Shown: piece by piece, positions 1 through 12,000 of the stretch | Layout of the letters: the number at the start of each line of letters is the position of its first letter | Numbering within the stretch: the first letter of the stretch is position 1 | Assembly (NCBI GenBank): GCA_001695595.3 | Contig: MBPM02000003.1 | Coordinates: forward strand, 2,621,545 to 2,685,544 | DNA from: Plasmopara viticola | Taxonomy: Eukaryota > Oomycota > Peronosporomycetes > Peronosporales > Peronosporaceae | DNA: 64,000 bases | Direction: 5' to 3' | Notes under the pieces: generated by a model | What the model was told of the DNA's origin: nothing | The model's database searches: none | Seen by the model: only the letters and a program-made list of their open reading frames with translations | Position numbers and translations under genes: made by a program

Positions 1-2
1 AA

Positions 3-1178
3 TGGCTGGCGATAGGATTGCGTTCAGCAATATATCAGGAAAAAAGGTCCGGCTTGCGACGACTTGACTTATCGGGCAATCCGCTCTTTCCGATTGAGAG
101 TGAAGCGTGGCTAGAGGGTCTGCGTTGTCCACAATCGACAGTGATGGGATGGGTGAAAGACGATATAGTACAAACGCTACCTTATCAAGACGTAGCATCA
201 ATTCGATGCCTCTTGGCAAGTAGCACGGAACTGTTTTTTTCACCAAGTGAGGATTCATTGCGACTCGATAGTATCGAAAATGAAATCAAAGCATTAAATA
301 TTGGGGTTGAGCCTAAGGAGTGGGAAGTGCTGGCCACTTCAATCAGCTCTCCTGTGTGGCTTTGCATATTGGTTCCAGGCTTTGGAGTAGCTTGGGCCAA
401 AGCAAAGCACGCAATGTCGTGGGTACATACCAGAAAAAGCCTTTCTCGAAATTCAGCAATACTTTCCGAACTTGTAATGAACGACATGGTGGCCTCTATG
501 ACTACAACAGAGGCTATAGAGCGTTTTGTGAGAGGATTCCACGGAAGATTACAATCACTCGAGCTTCGACGCAACGCATTATCAGCCATGGATCTTGATG
601 CGATTGTTGCTAGTTGTCCGCAGCTTAACACCTTAGACGTTGAATCCTGCAAAATTCTTCAGCTTCAATTGCTTGTCGATGCTCTGAGCACAAATTTCGG
701 TCGAAATCTTCATACATTGAACCTTAACGCCAATCTCATTGGTACAGACTCGGTAAACGTGCTGGCATCAGCTTTACGCGCACAAGGACACGAGAATGGT
801 CTAGTACTTCAGGAGTTACGTGTTGCACGCAACGAAATTGGTGCCAATGGTGTACGTCACCTGCATGCCGCACTGGATGTCAATAAAGTGTTAATGGTGT
901 TAGAGCTTGATGTGCCGAATGAAGGAGCAGAAGTTTCTGGGCATCCCAATGACGACGAGTACATGCAGCTGTATCGAACGCGGTGTATGCAACTTGACTA
1001 TTCATTCCAAAACGAGTTGCTAGGGGCCACTCCGTTGTCTGACGACCAAAAGGTGTCGTTCTTGATGGTACTACATGCACTCAATTTGGTGCTAGATCGA
1101 GGTATTGGCAGCGCCATCTTTGATTTTGCGGCCAGCGAGAAACGCCGCCGCATACTTTGGAACTCTGCACAAGTATAG
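3..1178 (+). CDS. Leucine-rich-repeat (RNI-like) protein, 3' part
   Basis: The reading frame is open to the left edge with no in-window start that must be used (the first Met-like codon at 18 is TTG), so the N-terminus lies outside the window. At least 391 residues are visible. Leucine-rich repeats are seen at the beginning (LRRLDLSGNPL), in the middle (LQSLELRRNAL, LNTLDVESC) and towards the end (LHTLNLNANLIG, LQELRVARNEIGANG), with the LxxLxLxxN spacing of ribonuclease-inhibitor-like repeats. The last ~80 residues lack repeats and end in a basic stretch KRRR. No kinase, F-box or membrane segment is visible in this part. The function is not identifiable; LRR proteins of this type are usually protein-interaction scaffolds. 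It is convergent with NUF2, which ends about 790 bp away. Confidence 0.75.
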   Translation, partial: WLAIGLRSAIYQEKRSGLRRLDLSGNPLFPIESEAWLEGLRCPQSTVMGWVKDDIVQTLPYQDVASIRCLLASSTELFFSPSEDSLRLDSIENEIKALNIGVEPKEWEVLATSISSPVWLCILVPGFGVAWAKAKHAMSWVHTRKSLSRNSAILSELVMNDMVASMTTTEAIERFVRGFHGRLQSLELRRNALSAMDLDAIVASCPQLNTLDVESCKILQLQLLVDALSTNFGRNLHTLNLNANLIGTDSVNVLASALRAQGHENGLVLQELRVARNEIGANGVRHLHAALDVNKVLMVLELDVPNEGAEVSGHPNDDEYMQLYRTRCMQLDYSFQNELLGATPLSDDQKVSFLMVLHALNLVLDRGIGSAIFDFAASEKRRRILWNSAQV

Positions 1179-1965
1179 AACAGTAGGAGTGAATTTCGTG
1201 ATTCTGCAAAATTGTCTCTTTACGAAAATGTGTAAAACACAACAATTGTATCGTGAGTTTTTGCAATGATGCCTTTGTCGATAACTAAATTACTAAGTTT
1301 TAGAGGTTTTATTAGTCGCCTCAAACGTGTCACGGTAAATATTCACTCGACTTTTAGAAATTACAGCTTGCTCTGCAGTCGCCATAGAGCGCGGTAGTGC
1401 GACTTTACCCTACAGTCTACATTCAAAGAATCTTCTTAGCCTGTGCGATATGCGTGAGTGGCTGCCAGAGTAAACTATTCGTGCATTTGAAAGAGCACCT
1501 CCTCATCATCGACCTCTTTTCAAGATATTGGTGGTCAACTGTCCTGTCCGATTACCATGTTGGTCTTTAGTTCGAAACTCAATGAGTACAGCTTGTTTCA
1601 CGCTAGGCACTGTCTCAATCAAGGCGCACTTCGCACTTATAGGTGAAGTCTTTATTCGTCGCACCTTTCGAAAGTGGTTGCTTTCTAGAGCTCTCCTTTA
1701 TGAAAGCAACGCCACTGTGTGTAGGATGCGAACGCGTCGTACTATTCTTAAAGTACTACACAATCACGTAGTCATCGTGCTGACACACACACAGACGCCA
1801 TACTCGAGCAGCTTCGTCCAAATTGCTCCAAACACACGACACGAAGCTGCTATCGATAATCGGCAGAGGTAAAAGATAGCCCACTCCTCTTAAATTGAAG
1901 CTGCTTGACAAGTATTACAGTAATCACGCGCCAATTAGGCAATAATTATAACTCAAGTCGTAAGG
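1179..1965. other. Convergent intergenic region
   Basis: This region lies between the stop of the LRR gene and the stop of NUF2. It contains a 114-codon open frame (1528-1872, +) that begins with TTG and has no recognisable motif. I see no RNA gene and no strong repeat. It presumably holds the two 3' untranslated regions. Confidence 0.5.
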
Positions 1966-3379
1966 TTAGGAGCTCGATCGAATCGCGTCGACCACTTGCT
2001 GGTTATAGTACTCTGTAGCACGATGTAGACGAGCATACATCTAACGCAACATGAACGTTATAAATAGAGCCAGAAAAACTCATAGGAAAACGAGTTCGAC
2101 AACGAACCTGCTCTAGTTTCTTCAACTCCTTTTGATACTGAGCTTCTTCCTCCATCATTTGAAATTCTACCTTGCGACTGGCTTCGGTATTCTGCGTAAT
2201 ACGCTGACGAACTTCATTGTGCACCAACTGAAGCTTTGCCAGCTCATTGCGAGCGCTCTCGAGTACTTTCGATGCAATGGCATCCTTCGCACGTGCATCT
2301 TCAATGTGGCGCGACAATTCACGAGTCTTGAGCTCTAACAGTTTTTCCAGACGCTGACGACGCGTGATTGTCTCGGCGGTGCGAAACTGTAGCTCGTTGA
2401 TGCGTTTTGACGTGCTCTTTACCTGGAGCTTTACTTCTTTGCACGCCTGCATTTCTTTTTCAATTTCGTGTAACAGTGCGAACGTCCGGGCAAGTTCTTT
2501 CTCAGCTCGTTCGTAGATTTCAATAAATTCGACTACCGCTGCGTGTTTCTCCTCCAACTCGTGCAGATCGTCTTTGGCCTTCTCGAGCGTAGCTCCAATC
2601 GTTTTAAGTTCTCCTTTGACTCTTTCAGGCGATGTGACGATCAGTGCTTTCAACCTCTCGATCGTCTCTTCGGCCTCGACCTTGTTGAACCGAACAGACG
2701 CCACGTCGTCCTCCATCTTGGCGCGCTTGCCCTTTAACTCGTCCGTCTCGACACGCATCACCGCTTGCTGTTTATTTAAACTATTAATCTCTTTCTCAAG
2801 TTCATTAACCTCTTCCTGGAGTTGCCGTCGCGCAGGCTCTTCCACCTTCTGCTCTTCAAGCAACTGGTCAAGCTCTCGCTGCAGTGCCGCGTTTTCCTCC
2901 TGCAATGCCTTCTTTTGAGCTAGCAGCTCGTCCGTCTGACTCGTAATCTCACTAAAAGCGACAAGTCGCTCGTCACGAAACTTGCCAAAGTTAATGAGCG
3001 CACTAAGTTGACGTCGTACGCGCTTGGGCGTCGGATGGAGCACATCACGTAGTCCAAAGTCGTCCACACCACTGGCTGCCAGTAAGCGCTGCGCTGTGCG
3101 ATAAAACGTGAGCTCTGGAACCGATTCAGAATGAAGTTCAGGAAAGGTGAGAGTTGGCAATCCTGGAAAGGCGATCTGTGCCATATCTTCGCGCGTCACG
3201 CCCATGATGCTTTCTATAAAGGTCTCAAGCACCTTACGCACGGCACCCACATCACACGCTCGAATTTCGTCCTCGGATACAGGAGCACGCATATCCCGCA
3301 AACATGCAAAGATCTCACGAGGTTTGAGTAAAGGGAACGAGTACACGCCAACGTTCGAGGCAGAGCCACCGGCGCTCAT
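1966..3379 (-). CDS. NUF2: Kinetochore protein NUF2 (two exons)
   Basis: NUF2 is the NDC80-complex subunit that, with NDC80, binds microtubule ends at the outer kinetochore. The start chosen is the ATG at 3379 (MSAGGSASNVGVYSFPLL); an upstream extension in frame would need a non-ATG codon. Residues ~13-150 form the NUF2 calponin-homology head (YSFPLLKPREIFACL, then DVLHPTPKRVRRQLSALINF and FGKFRDERL, which match the family's conserved block). Residues ~160-420 are a long heptad-rich coiled coil. Exon 1 is 3379-2108. A 97-bp intron (2107-2011, donor GTTCGT, acceptor AG) leads to a 14-codon last exon (2010-1966) that reads YYNQQVVDAIRSS and then TAA, restoring a NUF2-like tail. Unspliced reading would instead give an unrelated 51-residue tail. 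The predicted protein is 438 aa, close to the usual ~440-465. The splice is inferred from sequence only. Confidence 0.88.
2011..2107 (-). other. NUF2 intron (97 bp)
   Basis: The donor is GTTCGT directly after the CAG codon ending KKLEQ, and the acceptor is ACAGAG before TACTATAAC. Splicing is phase 0. An alternative AG two bases earlier would shift the frame and lose the NUF2-like tail. Confidence 0.65.
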
Positions 3380-3589
3380 AATTGAAAAAAAAAACGTGAG
3401 AGCACCAGATACGCGGTAATTAATTATCACGCTTTAAAATTGAGAGGGAATTTCTGCATTGAGTGAGAAAGTCAATGTGTTGTTTTGTACTCTATTTCCT
3501 GAGCTAATTTACTTTCTTCTTATGTATGTATAGAGCCCTTTTAAGAAATATGGTAATTAAATGTTAGAACAAGATTGCAGTTTAGGGCA

Positions 3590-3613
3590 GCATACATCGG
3601 CACCGATGTATGC
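3590..3613. repeat. 24-bp palindrome, 11-bp arms
   Basis: The left arm GCATACATCGG and the right arm CCGATGTATGC are exact reverse complements separated by two bases (CA). It sits at the left border of the GC-richer, LTR-like stretch. It could be a transposon terminus or a protein-binding site. Confidence 0.7.
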
Positions 3614-4843
3614 TTCCCCTGGTACCTCCAGCTTACGCCGGAAGGCTAAGGTGGAACGCCTGCTTATCCTGGTCGTTTTGGTAGCTAACCGCGTACGCCG
3701 GAAGGCTGAAAATGGTGCCCGGCACGCTAAGAATGTCTTCCGTGTACAAATCAGCATTGTACGTTTGGGAGATCGTCGCCTAGCCATGTACGCCGCCAAG
3801 CGAGTAAGCGATTATTCGCCCGAGCCATCGGCCCTCACGAGCAGCGTTGGTTAATCGCCCCACGCATTGAACAGGGGCATAATTAAATCACATAGAAAGA
3901 CTGTCTTTTTATTGCCACTCGATGGTCCAAAACTCTTGCCGTCACGTTTGTCCAGCTCACTTTAACCGCATTTTGAAACTTAAAGGTAGTCGCGGCACAT
4001 GAGAAATCCACGCGTCTAATCCTGATCTCAAGTCGCTAAAAGAGACTTGTGTGCAAATGTGCACAAACAGCGTTGACAACCATAAAGTATTATGAATTCA
4101 CCGCTTGTCTAATCTCCCACGCTGACAGCAAAGTACTGTCATCGTATTGACTGAGCCACTCACCAAACATGATGCGGTTGTCGTACTCCAAAAGCGCCTC
4201 CAGTGACTAGCAAAGAAGCTTTTTTCGGGCTGGCAGCTCGATTGCCCAACGTCTTATACTTACGTCACACCAGATTCGCCCAGTAAAAAAAACCGTCATT
4301 GAATATACAAGTGCGTCGGTTGGTCAACGCGCGAGACAGGTATGACAACGACCATTTGCGCGTGAAAAAGGATGAAAACTAAAAAAAGTAGATTTGTACC
4401 TAGAGAATCGTGTTACAACATTGCAGCAACTCTTTAGTTTTTAAGTCTCACTGCAGCAAATTGGAGGCCAATAAGATGATGAGTGCCTGGCAGGGTACAT
4501 ATAGTTTTCCTGCTGCGTCTATAGGCCTACTTTATCTCCTGGCGCACTTGCGAGTGAATTTTTTTGTCGTACGTTTATCCGTCTTGGTTGTAACTACGAT
4601 TATGCTGGTATAGTTGTTAGCTTTTGCTCTTCCACACAACAATTTATTCTTATCCTGTGATCTTTTCTAACGACGGGAATGGTTAACTTTGTTTGCCTTC
4701 ACAAAACGCCTCCACCACCGACTTCTCTTCGATAAGAAGCACAACAGCCTATGCAATATTCACACTTAGCAAGTGATCTACACGAACTTTTTGACAAATG
4801 TGTTCTCATGTGGCCGAAGCCACAGTCAACAGCATTTTGTGTG

Positions 4844-4870
4844 AGACCCTGAATAATTGTCTCAGGGTCT
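4844..4870. repeat. Inverted repeat, 9-bp arms
   Basis: AGACCCTGA (4844-4852) pairs perfectly with TCAGGGTCT (4862-4870) across a 9-base loop, and a short T-run follows on the plus strand. It could be a transcript-end hairpin or a repeat-element remnant; no gene points into it. Confidence 0.55.
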
Positions 4871-6383
4871 TTGATTTAAGTCAGCGTTAGCAGGATCTTA
4901 AGGACTAAGGCATTATCGTTGTCTCCTTCGCAGCTATTAGCATGAAACGCAATTCCACGATATCGATTGACAAGACAATTGGGTGGATGAAGTGGTTCAG
5001 CTAACTTAAGATTGCTCGTCCGCTTTGGTGACTTATCCTTGATTGTTTGAATCATATTATATGTTTCTACCTCCCGGTCCCGAGTCGGACGGATAATTTT
5101 ACCATACATCAACGTGTATATACAATGCGCTCGTCACTTCTATTTCCATTTCGCGACAGGCTAAAAAGTATCGTGTAAGAGCCGTTTAAGCCTTCCCCAC
5201 GACTTCTATGGAGAAAAAATTCGCGTTATTCCACAAAAAGCTCCTGCAGCCCATTAAAGTACCTCTATTTTGCTTCAAACACCACAACTAAGTGCCGCTA
5301 CCCCTAGTGGTAAATCAGCTTTGTGGCTACCACCTCTGGCTTGTGCAATTATTGCGAGAAGCAACAGCTCCTACCCGCGGCGAAAGTCATTCACTTAAGA
5401 TTGATATCGAGGTCGATCCTGACGATCTGATCGAGGCTTTTAGTAAGACAGCGGGGCCCTTGGGGCCCTCGAAAACGAGATGACCAAAATTGGCCATGTA
5501 ATCTGGTCGAATCGGCCGCCGTGCGTCTCAAAGCAAGGTCTTCAAGGTATTTTTGGATGTCGCTGTTTTTTTAGTAAATTTTATTCTCGGCCGTCCGCTC
5601 AAAGCCCAAAGCTTTGTGATTACTTGTCCCTTAAGTAGTGTTGCTGTTAGGGTGGTGGATATGGGCGCTATCTCTCGTATGTCCATCCATGCTCGCCTAG
5701 TCATCAAGGTCGAATGCTGAGACAATGTTTAAAAGAGGTGCTGAGGGCATATCAGGTGCATGAGCCAGGGAAATGAGAGTCGTAATACCTCGCAAGACGT
5801 TCCATTAAAAAATGGTGGGTGTTTTGATATAGTCTTGGGAAGATTGATAGTGTACGGCAACTCATACTTTTCTTGAGCCGCAATAGTTCCGATTACAGTG
5901 TATTATTTTGTTTGTCAATGCGTAAATTTCACTTATTCTAGTAAAAAGTTTATAGTATCCAACAATACCCTATTCCTTTAGCTAAGACATATAGTTGCCT
6001 TTTTCATCTCAATCAAAAGCTCTTGTTGTTCATTTTGGAAGGATGTAATTGCACCCAACGTCCTGCAGATGATGGCCGACGTTTTTGGAGTCAGATATTT
6101 GCTTTCCGTTATTAGCCTGTCTCACATTAGTCTCACATTGGAGGCCTGGAAAGAAAGAAAGACTTTTTTAGCCTCCCTCGCAAATCCCTGAAGCTTTTGT
6201 GCTTCTATAAAAAAACGGAGCTCTAGTGTGTCCTATTCCGCTTATGTAGAAAATTGTGAATCTAATAGGTGCGTAGGCTTTGCGGAATTCAACTGTTAAC
6301 TGTGGCACCTACGCACACATACTACGCAATTTGCATTGGCTCTTTCCGTCAAACACCAATATGTGGATTGTCTGCTGTAGACA

Positions 6384-6760
6384 TTAGTAAGTATTCAAAA
6401 CAGTGCTTGCCAATATGAGGTAGTCCCTATCTGACACTATCGTTTCCAGGAAAGCCGTCATTCCACTACTCTTTACATTAATAGCTTTGCTATCTGCATC
6501 CCAATTGAGTTGGCGGTAAAGTGCCCCCTCATCTTGCCTAGGCGGCATTAAACCCGTGTTGCAACTTATCTTCAACAAGCCGAGTACAAAGTAAAGGCAT
6601 ATGGACGGTCAAAAATCCCTGTATTGGCAGGATTTATGAAGGGGCCAACGCATGATTCACGAGCTTGGCCCTTTGACAGGTTTCGCAGATTCTTGCTTGC
6701 CATAAAATCATTCTAACCTGGGGGTTCATCCTTATAATGCGTTGACCGTAAGAAGAACGT
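6384..6760 (-). pseudogene. Ty3/gypsy integrase remnant
   Basis: Read on the minus strand, bases ~6744-6634 encode a zinc-binding-like block, WQARICETCQRAK, ending in a stop (TAA at 6634-6636). The open frame downstream (6578-6384) contains ETIVSDRD, which matches the 'IVSDRD' block of the retroelement integrase core that holds one catalytic Asp. Order and spacing (CxxC finger first, VSDRD second) are as in Ty3/gypsy integrases, but at least one frame change and an internal stop separate the two, so it is dead. No reverse transcriptase motif was found beside it. The assignment rests on two short motifs. Confidence 0.55.
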
Positions 6761-7272
6761 TACTTCTGTCTGAAAGACCGCCAATTAGACCTCGTTGTGT
6801 ATTTAGCAGTAAATGGTTCAGCTAGCTTTTATATCGTACTCCAGGTTTTTAACGCTCGGGACAGTGACTCGGACCGAATCTGTCGTATCTAATTTATAGC
6901 AGCAACGACATCTACTCATGCTCAGCTATGCAACTGCGATCGCAGTCAATAGCTTAGCCACTCGACTTCGACTCTCTGCTTGCAATGGAGAGCCGCACGA
7001 GCGACTCTAAGCTAGCATTCGTTTTGTATGGCTGACAAATTTATTAGTCAATAAAGCTTTCGGCCTTCTACTATGATGCAACCCTGCGCGAAAGCTCGAA
7101 GACAAACATTTTTTAGGCTTGTATTGAACGCGTGTTTTAGATCCGTGAAGATTGACGAACACTTTGCCATTTTTTGGGACATGTAAAGCTTATTTACCGT
7201 CGCTCTCGACTAAAACTCTTACGACTTTAGCTGTGGTGCGTGGCTCGACCAGATGAAGACCTCAAATCATAG
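6761..7272. other. Intergenic, nothing recognised
   Basis: No open frame of note, RNA gene or repeat was seen. It could include more of the decayed retroelement 5' to the integrase remnant, but no RT or RNase H motif was recognised. Confidence 0.4.
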
Positions 7273-9058
7273 ATGGAGCCTTGTTCGGTTTTATACAACG
7301 GACATGATATAAACCAAGATATGGTGAAGCAGCTAATGTCACATGAATGGACACAGGTAGGCGAGCTGTACAATTTATGTACTTATTGTGGCAATAGCAG
7401 CACGGAAGCAGCAAACGATGCCGCACTGAACGTTTTAATACCCACTTTACAGCTCATTACAGCGACATCAAGCTGTTTCAACTAGCCAGCAATTTATCAC
7501 GAGCTGATCTCAACTTGTTCACGGGTTTTGATACGGAAGGCATGCACTCTACGCGGTACAAAGGGGCCATAGCTGCCATATCCCGAGTTCAATTGGCCAA
7601 GACCAACTTTATTTGTTCACGATGAAAATCAAGCGTATATTATAAATAATTTCGCTTTTATGATATAAAAAGCGATCTTGCGGCTACTTAAGCACATGCT
7701 GTCGTCATCTTGCAACAGACTCGCGCCACTCTATGTATCGAAAGAAAAGTACTCAACAACGAAGAGCCGCATGAGACAAGCAGTAGCCGCAGGCTTGTAT
7801 TCATTCTTAGTTGCCGCAGTTCTATTTGGTAAGGGGGTCATATCAATTTATTATCAAATAAGACGGACGTAATTTCTTAAAAAGCCGGCTTTTTAACAGG
7901 CCGATATATTGGTAGCGAGTCTTTTGATGATGCTAGCCACATTGCACGTCATGTTCCTCTATCAGTACATTAGCTACACTCAGTGCACCATTCGTTACAA
8001 CAAGCTTTACGATTTCGTTAAGTTACTACCTGACTAAAAGGCACTTACAGGACAATAAGAAATATGCCTTGCAATCGTTACAGATAGTATTTCAATTTCG
8101 TGGGCAAATATTACACACTCGTGCGTTTTGATGATACGAGTACTTAACTAGTCGCGAAATACTTAGCGACTTTGCACCACCATCTTAGCCATCTCATTTG
8201 GCTAGACGACTCAGCTCGACAAGCGGCATTATTAGAGCCAGGCAAGCTTACGAATCTTATTGGCCATTCGACGCACAACTTCTTTTCCTTTAAGCCGCAC
8301 GCCGATGCTTCTATTGTGGAAAATTTACAGATTATTGCGAAACGATTTTTGATGAACTAAGTGGTCCATGACAAGTCCTGCTGCCAGTGCGTGGTAATAG
8401 TCTATTATGAATCAAATTGTCAATTGTACGATATTTTACGACCTGCATTTGTTTCTCGAATGTTACAATTGGCACGTGGTAATGGTAGTGCTACTGGACA
8501 CGAATCGAGAGGTCAATTCGATGTCCAAGGCCGATGTTACAATGAGTACGAATATCTCAGTGATTGTCGGGTGGTCAACACATCGCATCGATCTAGCAAA
8601 CGGATCGATTGTCTTGTGTCACAGTACGATCGTTTTAATGTGCCAAGTAATTTGAAACGACAAAGCGTTGGGTATAGTCGTTAAGGACTATACATTGGGT
8701 GGGAACATTTCAGACAATGAAGGCGCGAAGCCAGCGTTTGCTGTATACCACGAACTTCAAGCAAAAATGAACGAGACGAATGGCAATTGTCGGCCGTTGC
8801 GGTTGATCGACTCTTAATGCCCACACATTTGGTGAAAGCACGTGGTCCCAGTATGACGGAACTTTGGCATCAGATCATTATACACCTGCACGATCGCAAC
8901 CGATCACAAAGATTTTCAAGCTCAAAGGATGTCGTCAAAACAAAACCAACGTTCACTCCACGACAATTATTTTCTCGTCAAAAAGGAGAAGTTCCAGCCG
9001 GCAGTTGGACTGGAGAAGAGATGACTCAGTCATGACCGTCTCTGTTGAGCTGCAGTAA
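7273..9058 (+). pseudogene. Decayed coding-like block, product unknown
   Basis: Several adjacent plus-strand open frames read like pieces of protein interrupted by stops and frame changes. 7273-7485 starts with ATG and contains YNGHDINQDMVKQLMSHEW and LCTYCGNSS. The next stretch continues in another frame (LFQLASNLSRADLNLFTGF). 8172-8360 contains LSHLIWLDDSARQAALLEPG, and about 8650-8815 gives ALGIVVKDYTLGGNISDNEG. I do not recognise a family. The pattern fits an eroded gene, but introns in an intact gene cannot be excluded without transcript data. Confidence 0.35.
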
Positions 9059-9060
9059 CG

Positions 9061-12000
9061 TGCAGCCAATGGCACAGTCCGAAGCACCACAAGCGACGTC
9101 AAACGGCTTTATCTCATCCGCAAGCCAGAACGGCTGTCACCTGAACACTATGATGGATGCTCGAGCGCTTGCTCTTCTATCACCACTTCTTGTTCATTTT
9201 TAAACGTCGGACAAAGATTTTGCGAGGACCACTTAGCAAGCACTGCTGGAGTGCACATAGTATTTTAGGACTGATCCCGCTCTAAATCCTTTCGAGATTG
9301 CAAACTAAAACGGGTTTCGTACTGACTTGGGATCTGCGCCAGCAAAGAAACACTTGCCGATGTTGGCGTAACGTTTGTTGGTCTTTTTGACCTTCAAACA
9401 TTGCTTCGGGTGGCTTAATTGGGCCTTCAGAACGGCTGTGAGCGAATAATTTTAGTGTGTTCGCGAAAGAACCATTGTGGTCATAAAAGCTGCTTACTTA
9501 GATAATTTAACTTGGCCGAGACGTGTTGATAGTTTGTGACATCACTAACCAATTCCACAGCATGCCGCTAAACGTGCCGACCCTCGTAGATAGAGCTATA
9601 ACCTTCTCTATCATTCGTATTTGTTGTTTTTAGATATACTAGCACTCTATAAGTAGAAGCAATTTGGTTTTCTTCAGATTGGGCAATCGTATAAGTATTG
9701 CTACACTACTACACTACTATATAAGCATAAATTATTCGTTGTTTCCGTTTGTCTTCCGAGCAAAAAAAAATTATGACGAGTGCGTGGATTCCGATGTGCC
9801 CACAAAATTATTTTTTGTCACTGACATTGACAAATTTGCCTTGATCCAGGTCAAACAATCATAGGGGTTATATTAATTGGTGGAATAAAGCCATAGTTCT
9901 CAGCCGCCCAGTCTTCCGCAACAGGGTGCGATTAGTCGGGTCCTTCCTCTGTTTACATCTTAAAATGGGAGCTTACTCTCGAGATGAGTATAATAGGTAC
10001 GAAAACTTTCTGAAGAAAGATAAAGGAAGTATACAAAGCCTTTTAAGCAGGCAATTAAGGGCTGCTGGTATTACTGGCCTCATGTCACAAGCAATCCCAT
10101 GGTTGACGAAGAAGTCGAATCCGCTGTCAGCTTAATTTTGAGCTTTCTCCCGACAGGGGAACTTTAGTTGAGACACTGTTAGATGTATTCGAGTTGCTGA
10201 ACTGAATGAAGTAGAGCTACAAACTTTTGGCTGAGCTTACAGCCGGATATATGCTAAAGGTGTTACCAAAGATAACATTTCACCTAAAAATGTACTTTCT
10301 GTTTCAGATGAAGACGTCTTGGACCTCCTTGAAAGATTGATTACCATAAGAGGTTGAGAATACTCTTAAACGTTTCCATGATGTAACAAGTAGATACTGG
10401 AAGTATCGATCCCTCTACCTCCCTCATGCGAAGTGTACGCTTAACTATTTGAGCTAAGCGCTCATTGGGGAGCAGACGGCCTTAAAAAATATTTCTGACC
10501 CCGATAAAGGAAAGAAAGTAACAAGACGCAAAAGAAATTTCAGACCGGGCACAAAGATTTTAAAGATACCTGAGCATCGATACTCCTAATAAAGGAACAT
10601 TGAATTGTGATGTAACATTAAAACCTCCTTTGGAAAATGGGGCTAGCCACGAAAAAGTTTTGTGCCAGCAACAAATTGTTGAGCCTTCTGGCAATGGCCA
10701 CTACGACGGGAGCAATGTGAGCTCATTATTTTTTTTGTCTAAAACGTAAGCACTTTTAAACCTTTCACTTACTGTCATGTCTATTTAGATTCTAGGAACT
10801 TTAAGAATCGTCCTTCTAGCTTGTTGGACTAGAATTGGCTGGTTCCGTTGCTATCACTTAAAGCAAAGTCAAACTACTTCGCTGACAGCAATCATTTGTT
10901 GGCGCGCAAAGTTCTCGGATGTATTCATGAGACTCGTGCATACCTTGCTTGCAGAAAAGGGTCGAGCTCTAGCGGAGCTCAAATGTCACCGGAAGAAATG
11001 TCGATTTCACCTGCTCCTTCGTGGATCCCAGATCACAAATTGCTGACGGGAGGTGACTTCACAGGTAAGGGAACAAGAGAGAAATTGCAATACCACACTC
11101 ACCCGGTCATTCGAGAAAATGGCCGCTTGATTGACCATCTCTATCTTCTACATGTATAAATTAAGGTTCGGGATCTCTCTCCTTTTAAATGAAGCTTCGT
11201 TGGCTTTCACTCAACATTGGGCGCTACCGACAGGGTTACCGGAGCATGTTCTCCGTGAGCCACTGATGTGCGAGCTTTATTTTTAAAGCTAGACCGCCAT
11301 GACGAGATCTAGCTTCTTGGCAGTAGGGAGGACAGCTAATCCTCAAGCCTATAGATGCGGGCAAGTCGTCCGATCAGTGTGAACGACAGATACGGAAAGG
11401 CGGTTCCATCCATTTTGGAGCATGTGCGAGGGACCAGGTAGACACTTTCTTCACATTGGCTTAGGTTTGTCGGCAAAGTGCCACCTAGTGGGTCGAGGTT
11501 ACTTAGCACCTCGCACAAAGTGTGCATGCAAAAAAAATATTGTACACTCCCCAATGTCATAAGAGGCTAAAGTGTGCCATTAGATGCTCTTCAATGAACA
11601 AACATCCTGATACTATATGGCTTGGTTTTATCTTTTATTTTTCCAAATAGAGACAAGAGCTTCAATTCTTATTAGTAATTTCCGAAATTTCCCGGCTGGA
11701 ATACCGGTAGGGGTAACCCTTTCTAGTCTCGTAACGGTTGTAAGTAACGGACCTTCATACTGTGCGTATGTACAGAATCCAACGACTACATAATCAGAAT
11801 CAGCAATTGCCGAAGCAGATTTGTTGCCATCATTGAGACAGTAAGAAACTGCAGTCGTCGTAAGTGAAACCTTAGATGCGAGTCAAGGCAGCAAAAAAAT
11901 TTAGATACAAAGAATTTGCGCAATACACATACAGTAAATTGGTAAGATGCGCAACTACGCTGATGCCGTTGCCCAAATCTTTCTCGTGGTACTTGAATAC

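Larger units (their letters stand above)
3380..6383. other. Gene-poor region with LTR-like and hairpin repeats
   Basis: No convincing gene is present. Open frames here (for example 3561-3854 + and its antisense 3557-3799) have no recognisable domain. The stretch 3590-3880 has a higher-GC texture than its surroundings, starts with a near-perfect palindrome and contains the word CGCCGGAAGGCT twice (about 3638 and 3700); it may be part of an old LTR. A second hairpin lies at 4844-4870, and the palindromic run GGGGCCCTTGGGGCCC lies near 5453-5468. The rest looks like decayed non-coding DNA. Confidence 0.4.

Noticed and set aside
1528..1872. 114-codon plus-strand frame
   Set aside because: It starts with TTG, has no known motif and lies in a convergent intergenic region.
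3557..3854. Overlapping opposite-strand frames of 80 and 97 codons
   Set aside because: They overlap in a GC-richer, repeat-like stretch with basic low-information translations. They are better explained as repeat DNA.
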